From contig JAVBOD010000008.1 of NCBI GenBank assembly GCA_031551045.1, forward strand, positions 1 to 30,387: a DNA stretch of 30,387 nt, written 5' to 3'. Below are positions 24,151 through 30,387 of the stretch, piece after piece (position 1 is the first letter of the stretch; each line of letters starts with the position of its first letter). Under the pieces are notes generated by a model. That model was not told the DNA's origin, ran no database searches, and saw only the letters and a program-made list of their open reading frames with translations. Source of the DNA: JAVBOD01 sp031551045 (GTDB lineage Bacteria > Bacteroidota > Bacteroidia > Bacteroidales > UBA932). The translations under genes and the position numbers were made by a program.

Positions 24151-24181
24151 GATTTAAAAAATAATTAATTAAACAAGATCA

Positions 24182-24808
24182 ATGCCTGGATTAATTGGAA
24201 AAAAAATCGGAATGACATCCGTTTTCAGTGCCGACGGTAAAAACATACCGTGCACTGTTATTGAGGCTGGTCCGTGTGTAGTTACGCAGGTTAAAACGGT
24301 AGAGAAAGATGGTTATGCCGCCGTACAACTTGCCTATGACGACAAAAAAGAAAAACACACCAGCGCGGGCTTAATAGGCCACTTCAAAAAGGCAAACACC
24401 ACACCCAAGGGCAAAATCGCCGAATTCGTCAACGATTTCGAGCGCGAACTGCAATTGGGCGATGTAATCACCCTCGACGACATTCTCCAAGTGGAGAACG
24501 ACTGGGTGGACGTAACCGGAATTTCAAAAGGTAAAGGATTTCAAGGCGTAGTAAAACGTCACGGCTTTGCAGGGGTGGGCGGACAAACCCACGGCCAGCA
24601 CAACCGCTTGCGTGCGCCGGGTTCCATGGGAGCTTCTTCATGGCCTTCACGCGTATTCCCCGGAAAACGCTTAGCAGGGCGCATGGGCGGCGACCAAGTG
24701 AAAGTATTGAACCTCCGCGTGCTTAAAAAAATTCCCGAAAGCAACCTGTTGTTAGTGAAAGGTTCCATCCCCGGAGCCAAAGGTTCATACTTATTAATAG
24801 AGGAGTAA
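24182..24808 (+). CDS. rplC: 50S ribosomal protein L3
   Basis: 208 residues, normal length. L3 is an early 23S rRNA-binding assembly protein whose loop reaches the peptidyl-transferase centre. Motifs include GLIGKKIGMTSVF at the N-terminus, DVTGISKGKGFQGVVKRHGF near residue 105, and the loop GGQTHGQHNRLRAPGSMGASS, which holds the glutamine methylated in E. coli. It is the first gene after a strong promoter; rpsJ, which normally precedes rplC, is not present. rplD starts 6 bases downstream. Confidence 0.97.
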   Translation: MPGLIGKKIGMTSVFSADGKNIPCTVIEAGPCVVTQVKTVEKDGYAAVQLAYDDKKEKHTSAGLIGHFKKANTTPKGKIAEFVNDFERELQLGDVITLDDILQVENDWVDVTGISKGKGFQGVVKRHGFAGVGGQTHGQHNRLRAPGSMGASSWPSRVFPGKRLAGRMGGDQVKVLNLRVLKKIPESNLLLVKGSIPGAKGSYLLIEE

Positions 24809-24814
24809 TCGACG

Positions 24815-25450
24815 ATGGAACTATCAGTATATAAAATCGACGGAAAAGAGTCGGGAAAAAAAGTGACCCTCGACGATGCGGTATTCGGTATTGAGCCGAA
24901 CGACCATGCTATTTATTTGGACGTGAAACAATACCTGGCCAACCAACGCCAAGGTACGCACAAAACCAAAGAACGCGGCGAAGTAGCCTACAGTACGAAG
25001 AAAATCGTACGCCAAAAAGGCTCCGGCGGCGCGCGACACGGAAGCATTAAAACCAACATCTACGTAGGTGGTGGTCGTGTATTCGGGCCTAAACCGCGCG
25101 ACTACAGTTTCAAACTGAATAAAAAACTGAAACAATTGGCTCGCCGCAGCGCTTTGACTTACAAAGCCAAAAACGCAGCCATTACCGTGTTGGAACCATT
25201 CACCTTCGAAGCCCCCAAAACATCCCAATTTACAGCTATCTGTAAAAATTTGAAGATGGAAGGCAAAGCGAAAGTATTGATGGTGCTGCCCGAAAATAAC
25301 AATAACATTTATTTATCGTCCCGCAATTTGCAACGCGTGAAAGTGGTTACTTCTTCGGAACTGACTACCTACGACATCATGAACGCTACCAACCTCGTAT
25401 TGGTAGATACTTCGGTGGATGTGTTGAACAAACAATTGGGACAAGCATAA
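24815..25450 (+). CDS. rplD: 50S ribosomal protein L4
   Basis: 211 residues. L4 lines the exit tunnel with its extended loop, visible as RQKGSGGARHGSIKTNIYVGGGRVFGPKPRDYSFKLNKK at residues about 65-105. The globular part ends with NATNLVLVDTSVDVLNKQLGQA. In E. coli L4 represses its own S10 operon by binding the leader; whether that occurs here is not known. Gene spacing is 6 bases from rplC and 19 bases to rplW. Confidence 0.96.
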   Translation: MELSVYKIDGKESGKKVTLDDAVFGIEPNDHAIYLDVKQYLANQRQGTHKTKERGEVAYSTKKIVRQKGSGGARHGSIKTNIYVGGGRVFGPKPRDYSFKLNKKLKQLARRSALTYKAKNAAITVLEPFTFEAPKTSQFTAICKNLKMEGKAKVLMVLPENNNNIYLSSRNLQRVKVVTSSELTTYDIMNATNLVLVDTSVDVLNKQLGQA

Positions 25451-25469
25451 ACCGCAATAACAAATAGCG

Positions 25470-25760
25470 ATGGAAATCTTAATAAAGCCATTATTAACCG
25501 AAAAAATGACGATTCAGGGCGACAAGTTGAATCGTTACGGTTTTGTTGTTGACCGCGCTGCCAATAAAGTGCAGATTAAAAAAGCGGTTGAGGAGATGTA
25601 CGGAGTAACGGTTACCGATGTGAACACCGTGAACTACCATGGAAAACGTAAAAGCCGCTTCACCAAAGCTGGTGTATTGACAGGCCGCGCCAATCACTTC
25701 AAAAAAGCGATTGTAACGCTTGCCGGAAACGATAAAATTGATTTTTATAGCAGCATCTAA
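25470..25760 (+). CDS. rplW: 50S ribosomal protein L23
   Basis: 96 residues, normal. L23 lies at the tunnel exit and docks trigger factor and SRP. Recognised sequence is IKPLLTEKMTIQGDKLNRYGFVV at the start and ANKVQIKKAVEEMYGVTVTDVNTV, followed by a basic GKRKSRFTKAGVLTGR region. The rplB ATG is 2 bases past its stop, so the genes are coupled. Confidence 0.96.
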   Translation: MEILIKPLLTEKMTIQGDKLNRYGFVVDRAANKVQIKKAVEEMYGVTVTDVNTVNYHGKRKSRFTKAGVLTGRANHFKKAIVTLAGNDKIDFYSSI

Positions 25761-25762
25761 CC

Positions 25763-26587
25763 ATGGCAGTACGTAAATTTAAACCGGTAACTCCCGGTAC
25801 ACGACATAAAGTGATTAGCACTTTCGAAGAAATTACCTGCGCTACACCCGAAAAATCCCTGTTGGAGCCTTTGCGCAAATCAGGCGGGCGTAACGGACAA
25901 GGTAAAATGACAATGCGTTATATCGGTGGCGGACACAAACGGATGTACCGCGTGATTGACTTCATGCGTAACAAAGACGGTGTGGCTGCTACGGTAAAAA
26001 CAATCGAATACGACCCCAACCGCAGTGCACGCATTGCCTTGGTAACGTATGCCGATGGCGAAAAACGCTATATTATTGCTCCCGCAGGCTTGAAAGTGGG
26101 CCAGAAAATCGAATCGGGCAGCGGTATTGCTCCCGAAGTTGGAAACGCTTTGCCTTTGGGCGAAATGCCCCTCGGTACGCTGGTTCACAACATCGAACTG
26201 CACCCGGGACAAGGAGCCGCGATGGCTCGCAGCGCCGGAACATATGCACAGTTGACGGCTCGCGAAGGAAAACACGCCGTGTTGAAATTGCCTTCGGGCG
26301 AAACACGCATGGTGTTGACCTCTTGCCGCGCTACGGTAGGTACTGTTTCGAATGCCGACCATAACCTGGAATCGGATGGTAAAGCAGGCCGCAAACGTTG
26401 GTTAGGACGCCGTCCGCGTAACCGCGGGGTGGTTATGAACCCGGTTGATCACCCGATGGGTGGTGGAGAAGGCCGCGCTTCCGGAGGACATCCCCGTTCG
26501 CGTAAAGGTATTCCTGCAAAAGGCTACAAGACCCGCAATCCGAAGAAGAATTCGAAAAAATTCATCATTGAAAGACGTAAAAAATAA
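25763..26587 (+). CDS. rplB: 50S ribosomal protein L2
   Basis: 274 residues, full length. L2 supports subunit joining and peptidyl-transferase function. Key blocks are MAVRKFKPVTPGTRH, GRNGQGKMTMRYIGGGHKR, LHPGQGAAMARSAGTYAQL and the C-terminal MNPVDHPMGGGEGRASGG with the catalytically important histidine. It ends in the basic NPKKNSKKFIIERRKK. Confidence 0.97.
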   Translation: MAVRKFKPVTPGTRHKVISTFEEITCATPEKSLLEPLRKSGGRNGQGKMTMRYIGGGHKRMYRVIDFMRNKDGVAATVKTIEYDPNRSARIALVTYADGEKRYIIAPAGLKVGQKIESGSGIAPEVGNALPLGEMPLGTLVHNIELHPGQGAAMARSAGTYAQLTAREGKHAVLKLPSGETRMVLTSCRATVGTVSNADHNLESDGKAGRKRWLGRRPRNRGVVMNPVDHPMGGGEGRASGGHPRSRKGIPAKGYKTRNPKKNSKKFIIERRKK

Positions 26588-26608
26588 CCGGATAAATTAC
26601 TATAAACT

Positions 26609-26875
26609 ATGAGTCGTTCATTAAAAAAAGGCCCCTACATTGAGCAAAGCTTGGAAAAGAAAGTGATTGCCATGAGCGAGGGCAGCAAGAAAAAAGAAGT
26701 AGTGAAAACCTGGTCGCGTGCCAGCGTGATTTCACCCGACTTTGTAGGCCAAACCATTGCGGTACATAACGGCAATAAATTTATTCCGGTATATGTAACC
26801 GAGAACATGGTAGGTCATAAGCTCGGAGAATTTGCACCCACACGTACCTTTAAAGGCCACTCGGGTAACCGTTAA
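26609..26875 (+). CDS. rpsS: 30S ribosomal protein S19
   Basis: 88 residues, complete. S19 contacts the 16S rRNA head and the 50S subunit. SRSLKKGPYIEQSL at the N-terminus and FVGQTIAVHNGNKFIPVYVTENMVGHKLGEFAPTRTFKGH in the middle are diagnostic. It lies 21 bases after rplB and 27 before rplV. Confidence 0.97.
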   Translation: MSRSLKKGPYIEQSLEKKVIAMSEGSKKKEVVKTWSRASVISPDFVGQTIAVHNGNKFIPVYVTENMVGHKLGEFAPTRTFKGHSGNR

Positions 26876-26902
26876 TCATTAATGTAAAAAGGAAATCTCA
26901 CT

Positions 26903-27349
26903 ATGGGAGCTCGAAAAAGAGAAATGGCCGAGAGGCTGAAAGAAATAAAGAAACAGACAGCGATTGCAAAGCTGAATGATGTTCCTACCTCGCCCCGCAA
27001 AATGCGTTTAGTAGCCGATTTGGTAAGGGGTGTTGAAGTAAACCGTGCACTGGATATTTTGAGATATACCAAACGCGAAGCATCCGTACGTATGGAAAAA
27101 CTCCTGCGTTCGGCCATCGCCAATTGGGAAGCTAAAAACGAAGCCGACCGCAAAGAACTGGAAAACGGAAACGTATGCGTACAGCATATCTCCGTAGGCG
27201 AAGGCCGTCAGCTGAAACGTATCCGCACCGCTCCGCAAGGACGCGCCGCACGTATCCGCAAACGCTCGAACCATGTAACCATTATTTTGGGCGTGAAAGG
27301 TGCCGAGAAAGTAAAAGAAGCAAACGTAACAGTAACAGAAGAACAATAA
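26903..27349 (+). CDS. rplV: 50S ribosomal protein L22
   Basis: 148 residues, a little longer than E. coli L22 (110), as in Bacteroidota, because of an N-terminal lysine-rich extension of about 25 residues. The core LNDVPTSPRKMRLVADLVRG and the tunnel hairpin GEGRQLKRIRTAPQGRAARIRKRSNHVTIILG are clear; the hairpin is where macrolide-resistance changes occur. The rpsC ATG follows after one base. Confidence 0.96.
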   Translation: MGARKREMAERLKEIKKQTAIAKLNDVPTSPRKMRLVADLVRGVEVNRALDILRYTKREASVRMEKLLRSAIANWEAKNEADRKELENGNVCVQHISVGEGRQLKRIRTAPQGRAARIRKRSNHVTIILGVKGAEKVKEANVTVTEEQ

Positions 27350-27350
27350 T

Positions 27351-28166
27351 ATGGGACAAAAAACAAATCCTATTAGCAACCGTTTAGGTATCATTCGCGG
27401 CTGGGACTCCAACTGGTATGGCGGAAAAGATTATGCCGGTAAAATTTTGGAAGATGCTAACATCCGCCAATATTTGAACGCCCGTTTGGCAAAAGCCAGC
27501 TTGTCGAAAATTGTTATTGAGCGCACATTGAAGCTCATCACTGTTACGATTCACACCGCTCGTCCCGGTATCATTATCGGGAAAGGCGGCCAGGAAGTGG
27601 ACAAACTCAAAGAAGAGTTGAAGAAAATTACCAGCAAAGAAGTTCAAATCAATATTTTTGAAGTGAAACGCCCCGAATTGGACGCTGTGATTGTTGCCAA
27701 CAACATCGCCCGTCAGGTAGAAGGCCGCGTTTCGTACCGCCGCGCTATTAAGATGGCGATGGCTTCGACCATCCGCATGGGTGCCGAAGGTATCAAAGTA
27801 CTTATCAGCGGACGTTTGGGCGGCGCCGAAATGGCCCGCCGCGAAATGTTGAAAGAAGGACGTACGCCTTTGCACACCTTCCGTGCCGATATCGACTTTG
27901 CATTGGCCGAAGCACACACGAAAGTGGGCGTTTTGGGCGTGAAAGTCTGGATTTGCAACGGCGAAGTGTACGGCAAACGCGATTTGTCGCCGAACGTTGG
28001 CACAGCCGCCGTTAGTGGTGGCAACGCTGCTCCTCAAGGCGGCGGCCGTGGCGGAGAACGCCGCGAGCGTCGTGGCGGAGACCGCGATCGTCGCGGGGGC
28101 GACCGTGGCGAGCGCCGCGGGGGCGGAGACCGCCGCGAACGCCGTGACCACAGAGATAATAAATAA
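27351..28166 (+). CDS. rpsC: 30S ribosomal protein S3 with an RGG-rich C-terminal tail
   Basis: 271 residues. S3 forms part of the mRNA entry channel and helicase. The KH domain is marked by RPGIIIGKGGQEVDKL near residues 71-86. The C-terminal domain ends at GEVYGKRDLSPN (about 204-215). After that come about 56 residues of which roughly 229-268 are almost only Gly, Arg, Asp and Glu, in GGRGG, RRGGDR and RRERR units. Some extension is normal in Bacteroidota S3, but this composition is marked. rplP is not next: a strong terminator and an unrelated operon follow. Confidence 0.95.
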   Translation: MGQKTNPISNRLGIIRGWDSNWYGGKDYAGKILEDANIRQYLNARLAKASLSKIVIERTLKLITVTIHTARPGIIIGKGGQEVDKLKEELKKITSKEVQINIFEVKRPELDAVIVANNIARQVEGRVSYRRAIKMAMASTIRMGAEGIKVLISGRLGGAEMARREMLKEGRTPLHTFRADIDFALAEAHTKVGVLGVKVWICNGEVYGKRDLSPNVGTAAVSGGNAAPQGGGRGGERRERRGGDRDRRGGDRGERRGGGDRRERRDHRDNK

Positions 28167-28191
28167 ATTTACTCTTGATACAAAAAGACGG

Positions 28192-28225
28192 ATCCTGCCT
28201 TGCAAAAGGCAGGATTTGTTTTTTT
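28192..28225 (+). terminator. Rho-independent terminator after rpsC
   Basis: ATCCTGCCTT (28192-28201) pairs perfectly with AAGGCAGGAT (28206-28215) around a GCAA tetraloop, followed by TTG and a run of seven T. It ends the ribosomal operon 25 bases after rpsC. Confidence 0.93.
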
Positions 28226-28250
28226 AGAATAAATTATTTTCCATTGGAAA

Positions 28251-28282
28251 TTTGTTTCATTGGAAAATAAATAGTACTTTTG
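28251..28282 (+). promoter_or_regulatory. Promoter and putative operator of the thioredoxin operon
   Basis: TTTG (28251-28254), a 20-base spacer and TACTTTTG (28275-28282) fit the Bacteroidota consensus. CATTGGAAA occurs at 28242-28250 and again at 28259-28267, 17 bases apart, bracketing the -33 box. The first copy is part of a palindrome TTTCCATTGGAAA (28238-28250). This layout is what a repressor or activator site over -33 would look like. Confidence 0.6.
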
Positions 28283-28303
28283 TAAAAATAAGGAAAAGGA
28301 ACT

Positions 28304-28951
28304 ATGCATAAAATTAGCAATTTCATTAAAAAACAATGGTTAATCATAACCGGAATTATAGCCGGCATGTTGGGCGGATACGCCTATTGGTACTTTATAG
28401 GATGTTCCGGCGGTACATGCCCGATTACTTCATCACCCTGGATGAGCACGCTGTGGGGCGGCGTCGCAGGCGGGCTTCTCTTCAGCATATTTACAAACGG
28501 GAAAAACAAGAAAACGAATGCAATGTTATTATTCATATTGCTGCCGCTGGCTTCCTGTAATGCGCAAACAAATAAAACACAAAATAACATGAATACAATT
28601 CAATTGACAAAGGCCGGTTTCTTAGCGAAAGTGGCCGATTACGAAACGAATCCTTCAGAATGGAAATACCTGGGAGATAAACCGGCAATCATTGATTTTT
28701 ACGCCGATTGGTGCGGCCCGTGTAAAATGATAGCTCCTGTTTTAGAAGAATTGGCCGCCGAATACGAGGGTAAAATTTATATTTACAAAGTGAATACGGA
28801 ACAAGAACAGGAACTGTCGGCATTGTTCGGCATACGTTCTATCCCGACGCTGCTTTTTATACCCATGAGTGGTCAACCGCAAATGGCGCAAGGCGCTATG
28901 CCCAAAGCAGCGTTTAAGGAAGCGATTGAAAAAGTTTTGTTGAAACAATAA
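28304..28951 (+). CDS. Fusion of a small two-TM domain (DUF6132-like) with a thioredoxin domain
   Basis: 215 residues. Residues 1-66 are a two-helix membrane unit (WLIITGIIAGMLGGYAYWYF, then GCSGGTCPITSSPWMSTLWGG and a second helix) like the small DUF6132-type proteins. Residues 74-85 (MLLFILLPLASC) then read as a lipoprotein signal with lipobox LASC. A thioredoxin domain follows at about 100-215, with WCGPC at 136-140 and the cis-Pro in IRSIPTLLF. In other Bacteroidota I recall the membrane unit and thioredoxin as separate genes. An internal ATG at 28523 would yield a stand-alone lipoprotein thioredoxin, so one ORF may give two products. It probably serves envelope thiol chemistry together with the downstream flavoprotein. 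Confidence 0.85.
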   Translation: MHKISNFIKKQWLIITGIIAGMLGGYAYWYFIGCSGGTCPITSSPWMSTLWGGVAGGLLFSIFTNGKNKKTNAMLLFILLPLASCNAQTNKTQNNMNTIQLTKAGFLAKVADYETNPSEWKYLGDKPAIIDFYADWCGPCKMIAPVLEELAAEYEGKIYIYKVNTEQEQELSALFGIRSIPTLLFIPMSGQPQMAQGAMPKAAFKEAIEKVLLKQ

Positions 28952-28962
28952 ATGTGAACCGT

Positions 28963-30387
28963 ATGAAATATATTATTATCGGAGGAGTGGCCGGAGGCGC
29001 CACCGCCGCTGCACGGATACGCCGTGCCGACGAGTCGGCGGAAATTATTTTGTTGGAAAAAGGCAAGTACATTTCTTACGCCAATTGCGGCCTTCCGTAT
29101 TACATCGGCGGAGTGATCGCGGAGCGGGAGCAGCTTTTTGTGCAGACGCCCGCCTCGTTCGGCCGCCGGTTTAATATCGACGTGCGGGTAGAAAACGAAG
29201 CGGTAGCGATTCATCCCGAAGATAAAACCGTGCGCATCCGCAAAGCAGATGGCCATGAATACGCGGAGCGGTACGATAAGTTGTTGCTTTCGCCGGGCGC
29301 CAAACCGGTGCGGCCGCCGATAGAAGGTATAGAGTCGGACGGTATTTTTACCTTGCGCGATGTCGGCGATACCGACAAAATCAAGCAATATATCGCCACT
29401 CGCCAAGTGCGGCAGGCGGTGATAGTGGGCGGCGGATTCATAGGCTTGGAAATGGCCGAAAATCTTCATCGCGCGGGCGCGGCGGTTGCTATCATAGAAA
29501 TGAGCAATCAGGTGATGGCGCCGGTCGATTTTTCAATAGCCGCACACGTGCATCAACACCTTATGCAGAAAGGCGTGCAGCTTTATCTGGAACAGCGTGT
29601 CGAACGCTTTACGCATAGCGGGAAACAGATAGCCATAGAACTCAAAAACGGAGAAAAAATAACGGCCGACATGGTTATTCTCTCTACCGGCGTTCGTCCC
29701 GACGTATCATTGGCCGAAGCGGCCGGCCTGAAGATAGGAGAAACCGGCGGCATTTGGGTCAATGAATATTTAGAAACTTCCCTAAAAGATATTTATGCCG
29801 TGGGCGACGCCATCGAGTTTCCGCATCCGCTGACCGGTAAACCGTGGTTGAATTATTTAGCCAATCCGGCCAACCGGCAGGGGCGCATTGTGGCCGACAA
29901 CATGGTGTTGGGCAACACAACGAAGTACGAAGGAGCTATCGGTACGGCCATCGCCAAAGTGTTCGACTTGACGGTTGCCGCAACAGGCTTGGCCGGCAAA
30001 CGGTTGAAGCAACTGGAAATTCCGTATCAAAGCTCCACTACGCACGGCAACTCGCATGCGGGCTATTATCCGGATGCGTTGCCACTCACCATTAAATTGA
30101 CGTTCGACCCGGCAAACGGGAAGCTTTTCGGAGTACAGTGCGTGGGCTACGATGGCGTGGACAAGCGCATCGACCAGGCTGCGCTTATTATCAAGCAAGG
30201 CGGAACGATTTATGATTTGATAAAAATTGAACATGCGTATGCACCGCCGTATTCCTCGGCAAAAGACCCCTTGGCTATAGCCGGCTATGTAGCCGCCAAT
30301 ATTCTCGACGGAAGTATGCCGGCCGTTTCGTGGCGCCAATTGCAGTCCGCCGAACGCGGGAAAGCCGTGATTATTGACGTCCGCACC
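28963..30387 (+). CDS. CoA-disulfide reductase-like FAD/NAD(P)H oxidoreductase with rhodanese domain (3' truncated by window)
   Basis: 475 codons to the window edge, still open. The N-terminal FAD motif is IIIGGVAGGATAAARIRR (residues 4-21). SYANCGLPYYIGG holds the single active-site cysteine (Cys42) of the CoA-disulfide reductase/NADH oxidase group. The NAD(P)H motif VIVGGGFIGLEMAENLHRAG is near residue 150, LSTGVRPD and IYAVGDAIEF give the second FAD contact, and the dimerisation domain follows to HAYAPPYSSAKDP. From about residue 452 (VSWRQLQSAERGKAVIIDVRT) a rhodanese domain begins. It reduces CoA-disulfides or polysulfides. It starts 11 bases after the thioredoxin fusion. Confidence 0.9.
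   Translation, partial: MKYIIIGGVAGGATAAARIRRADESAEIILLEKGKYISYANCGLPYYIGGVIAEREQLFVQTPASFGRRFNIDVRVENEAVAIHPEDKTVRIRKADGHEYAERYDKLLLSPGAKPVRPPIEGIESDGIFTLRDVGDTDKIKQYIATRQVRQAVIVGGGFIGLEMAENLHRAGAAVAIIEMSNQVMAPVDFSIAAHVHQHLMQKGVQLYLEQRVERFTHSGKQIAIELKNGEKITADMVILSTGVRPDVSLAEAAGLKIGETGGIWVNEYLETSLKDIYAVGDAIEFPHPLTGKPWLNYLANPANRQGRIVADNMVLGNTTKYEGAIGTAIAKVFDLTVAATGLAGKRLKQLEIPYQSSTTHGNSHAGYYPDALPLTIKLTFDPANGKLFGVQCVGYDGVDKRIDQAALIIKQGGTIYDLIKIEHAYAPPYSSAKDPLAIAGYVAANILDGSMPAVSWRQLQSAERGKAVIIDVRT

Noticed and set aside
28014..28160. Tandem-looking GC-rich repeats suggesting a CRISPR or satellite
   Set aside because: The units are irregular and are explained by the RGG-type codons of the S3 tail; no spacers are present.
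27384..28205. 273-codon minus-strand open frame across rpsC
   Set aside because: Shadow of the S3 gene; the RGG-coding part removes stops on the other strand. The predicted protein is low-complexity Ala/Phe.

Overview
The window looks like a chromosomal segment of a Bacteroidota bacterium, probably Bacteroidales-like. Signs are Bacteroidota-type promoters (TTTG / TAnnTTTG) before several genes, almost no Shine-Dalgarno sequences, a serine palmitoyltransferase, an exbB-X-exbD-exbD cluster, an IspG with the plant/Bacteroidota-type core, a PorT-like barrel and Bacteroidota-type ribosomal proteins. Most of it is housekeeping and lipid metabolism. No IS element, CRISPR array or prophage is visible. 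The one mobile-type gene is a BRO-N/DinD-like gene wedged before truB. Genus and species cannot be named from this sequence.

Layout. 1-3090: a three-gene plus-strand operon of a GNAT acyltransferase, an NAD-dependent epimerase/reductase and a PAP2 membrane enzyme. I read it as a probable sphingolipid (ceramide) module, because the committed enzyme Spt lies at 15679-16878. 3253-8517: rpiB, the BRO-N gene, truB, queA, dprA and tatD, with REP-like palindromes in the spacers. 8656-12275: asparaginase, tRNA-Ser(GGA) and the ExbB/ExbD proton-channel cluster. 12361-13566: a lipoprotein alkaline phosphatase. 13749-15583 (minus): lemA followed by two TPM-domain genes, divergent from spt.

17078-22968 (minus): a tight five-gene operon, Ig-like lipoprotein, PorT-like barrel, ispG, rpoN, upp. 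23306-24043: an unrecognised cysteine-motif protein. 24182-28166: rplC-rplD-rplW-rplB-rpsS-rplV-rpsC, a clipped S10 operon with its own strong promoter, no rpsJ in front and a strong terminator right after rpsC. 28304 to the end: a thioredoxin fused to a small membrane domain, then a CoA-disulfide-reductase-like flavoprotein entering a rhodanese domain and cut by the window edge.

Most worth a second look: (i) the candidate ceramide module plus spt; (ii) a structured ~98-bp repeat found twice, each time between convergent genes; (iii) the clipped S10 operon with an RGG-rich S3 tail; (iv) the membrane-domain/thioredoxin fusion with a repeated box around its -33 element; (v) a short-form IspG; (vi) a palindromic repeat read in frame at the DprA N-terminus. 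I saw no clearly new defence or mobile system.
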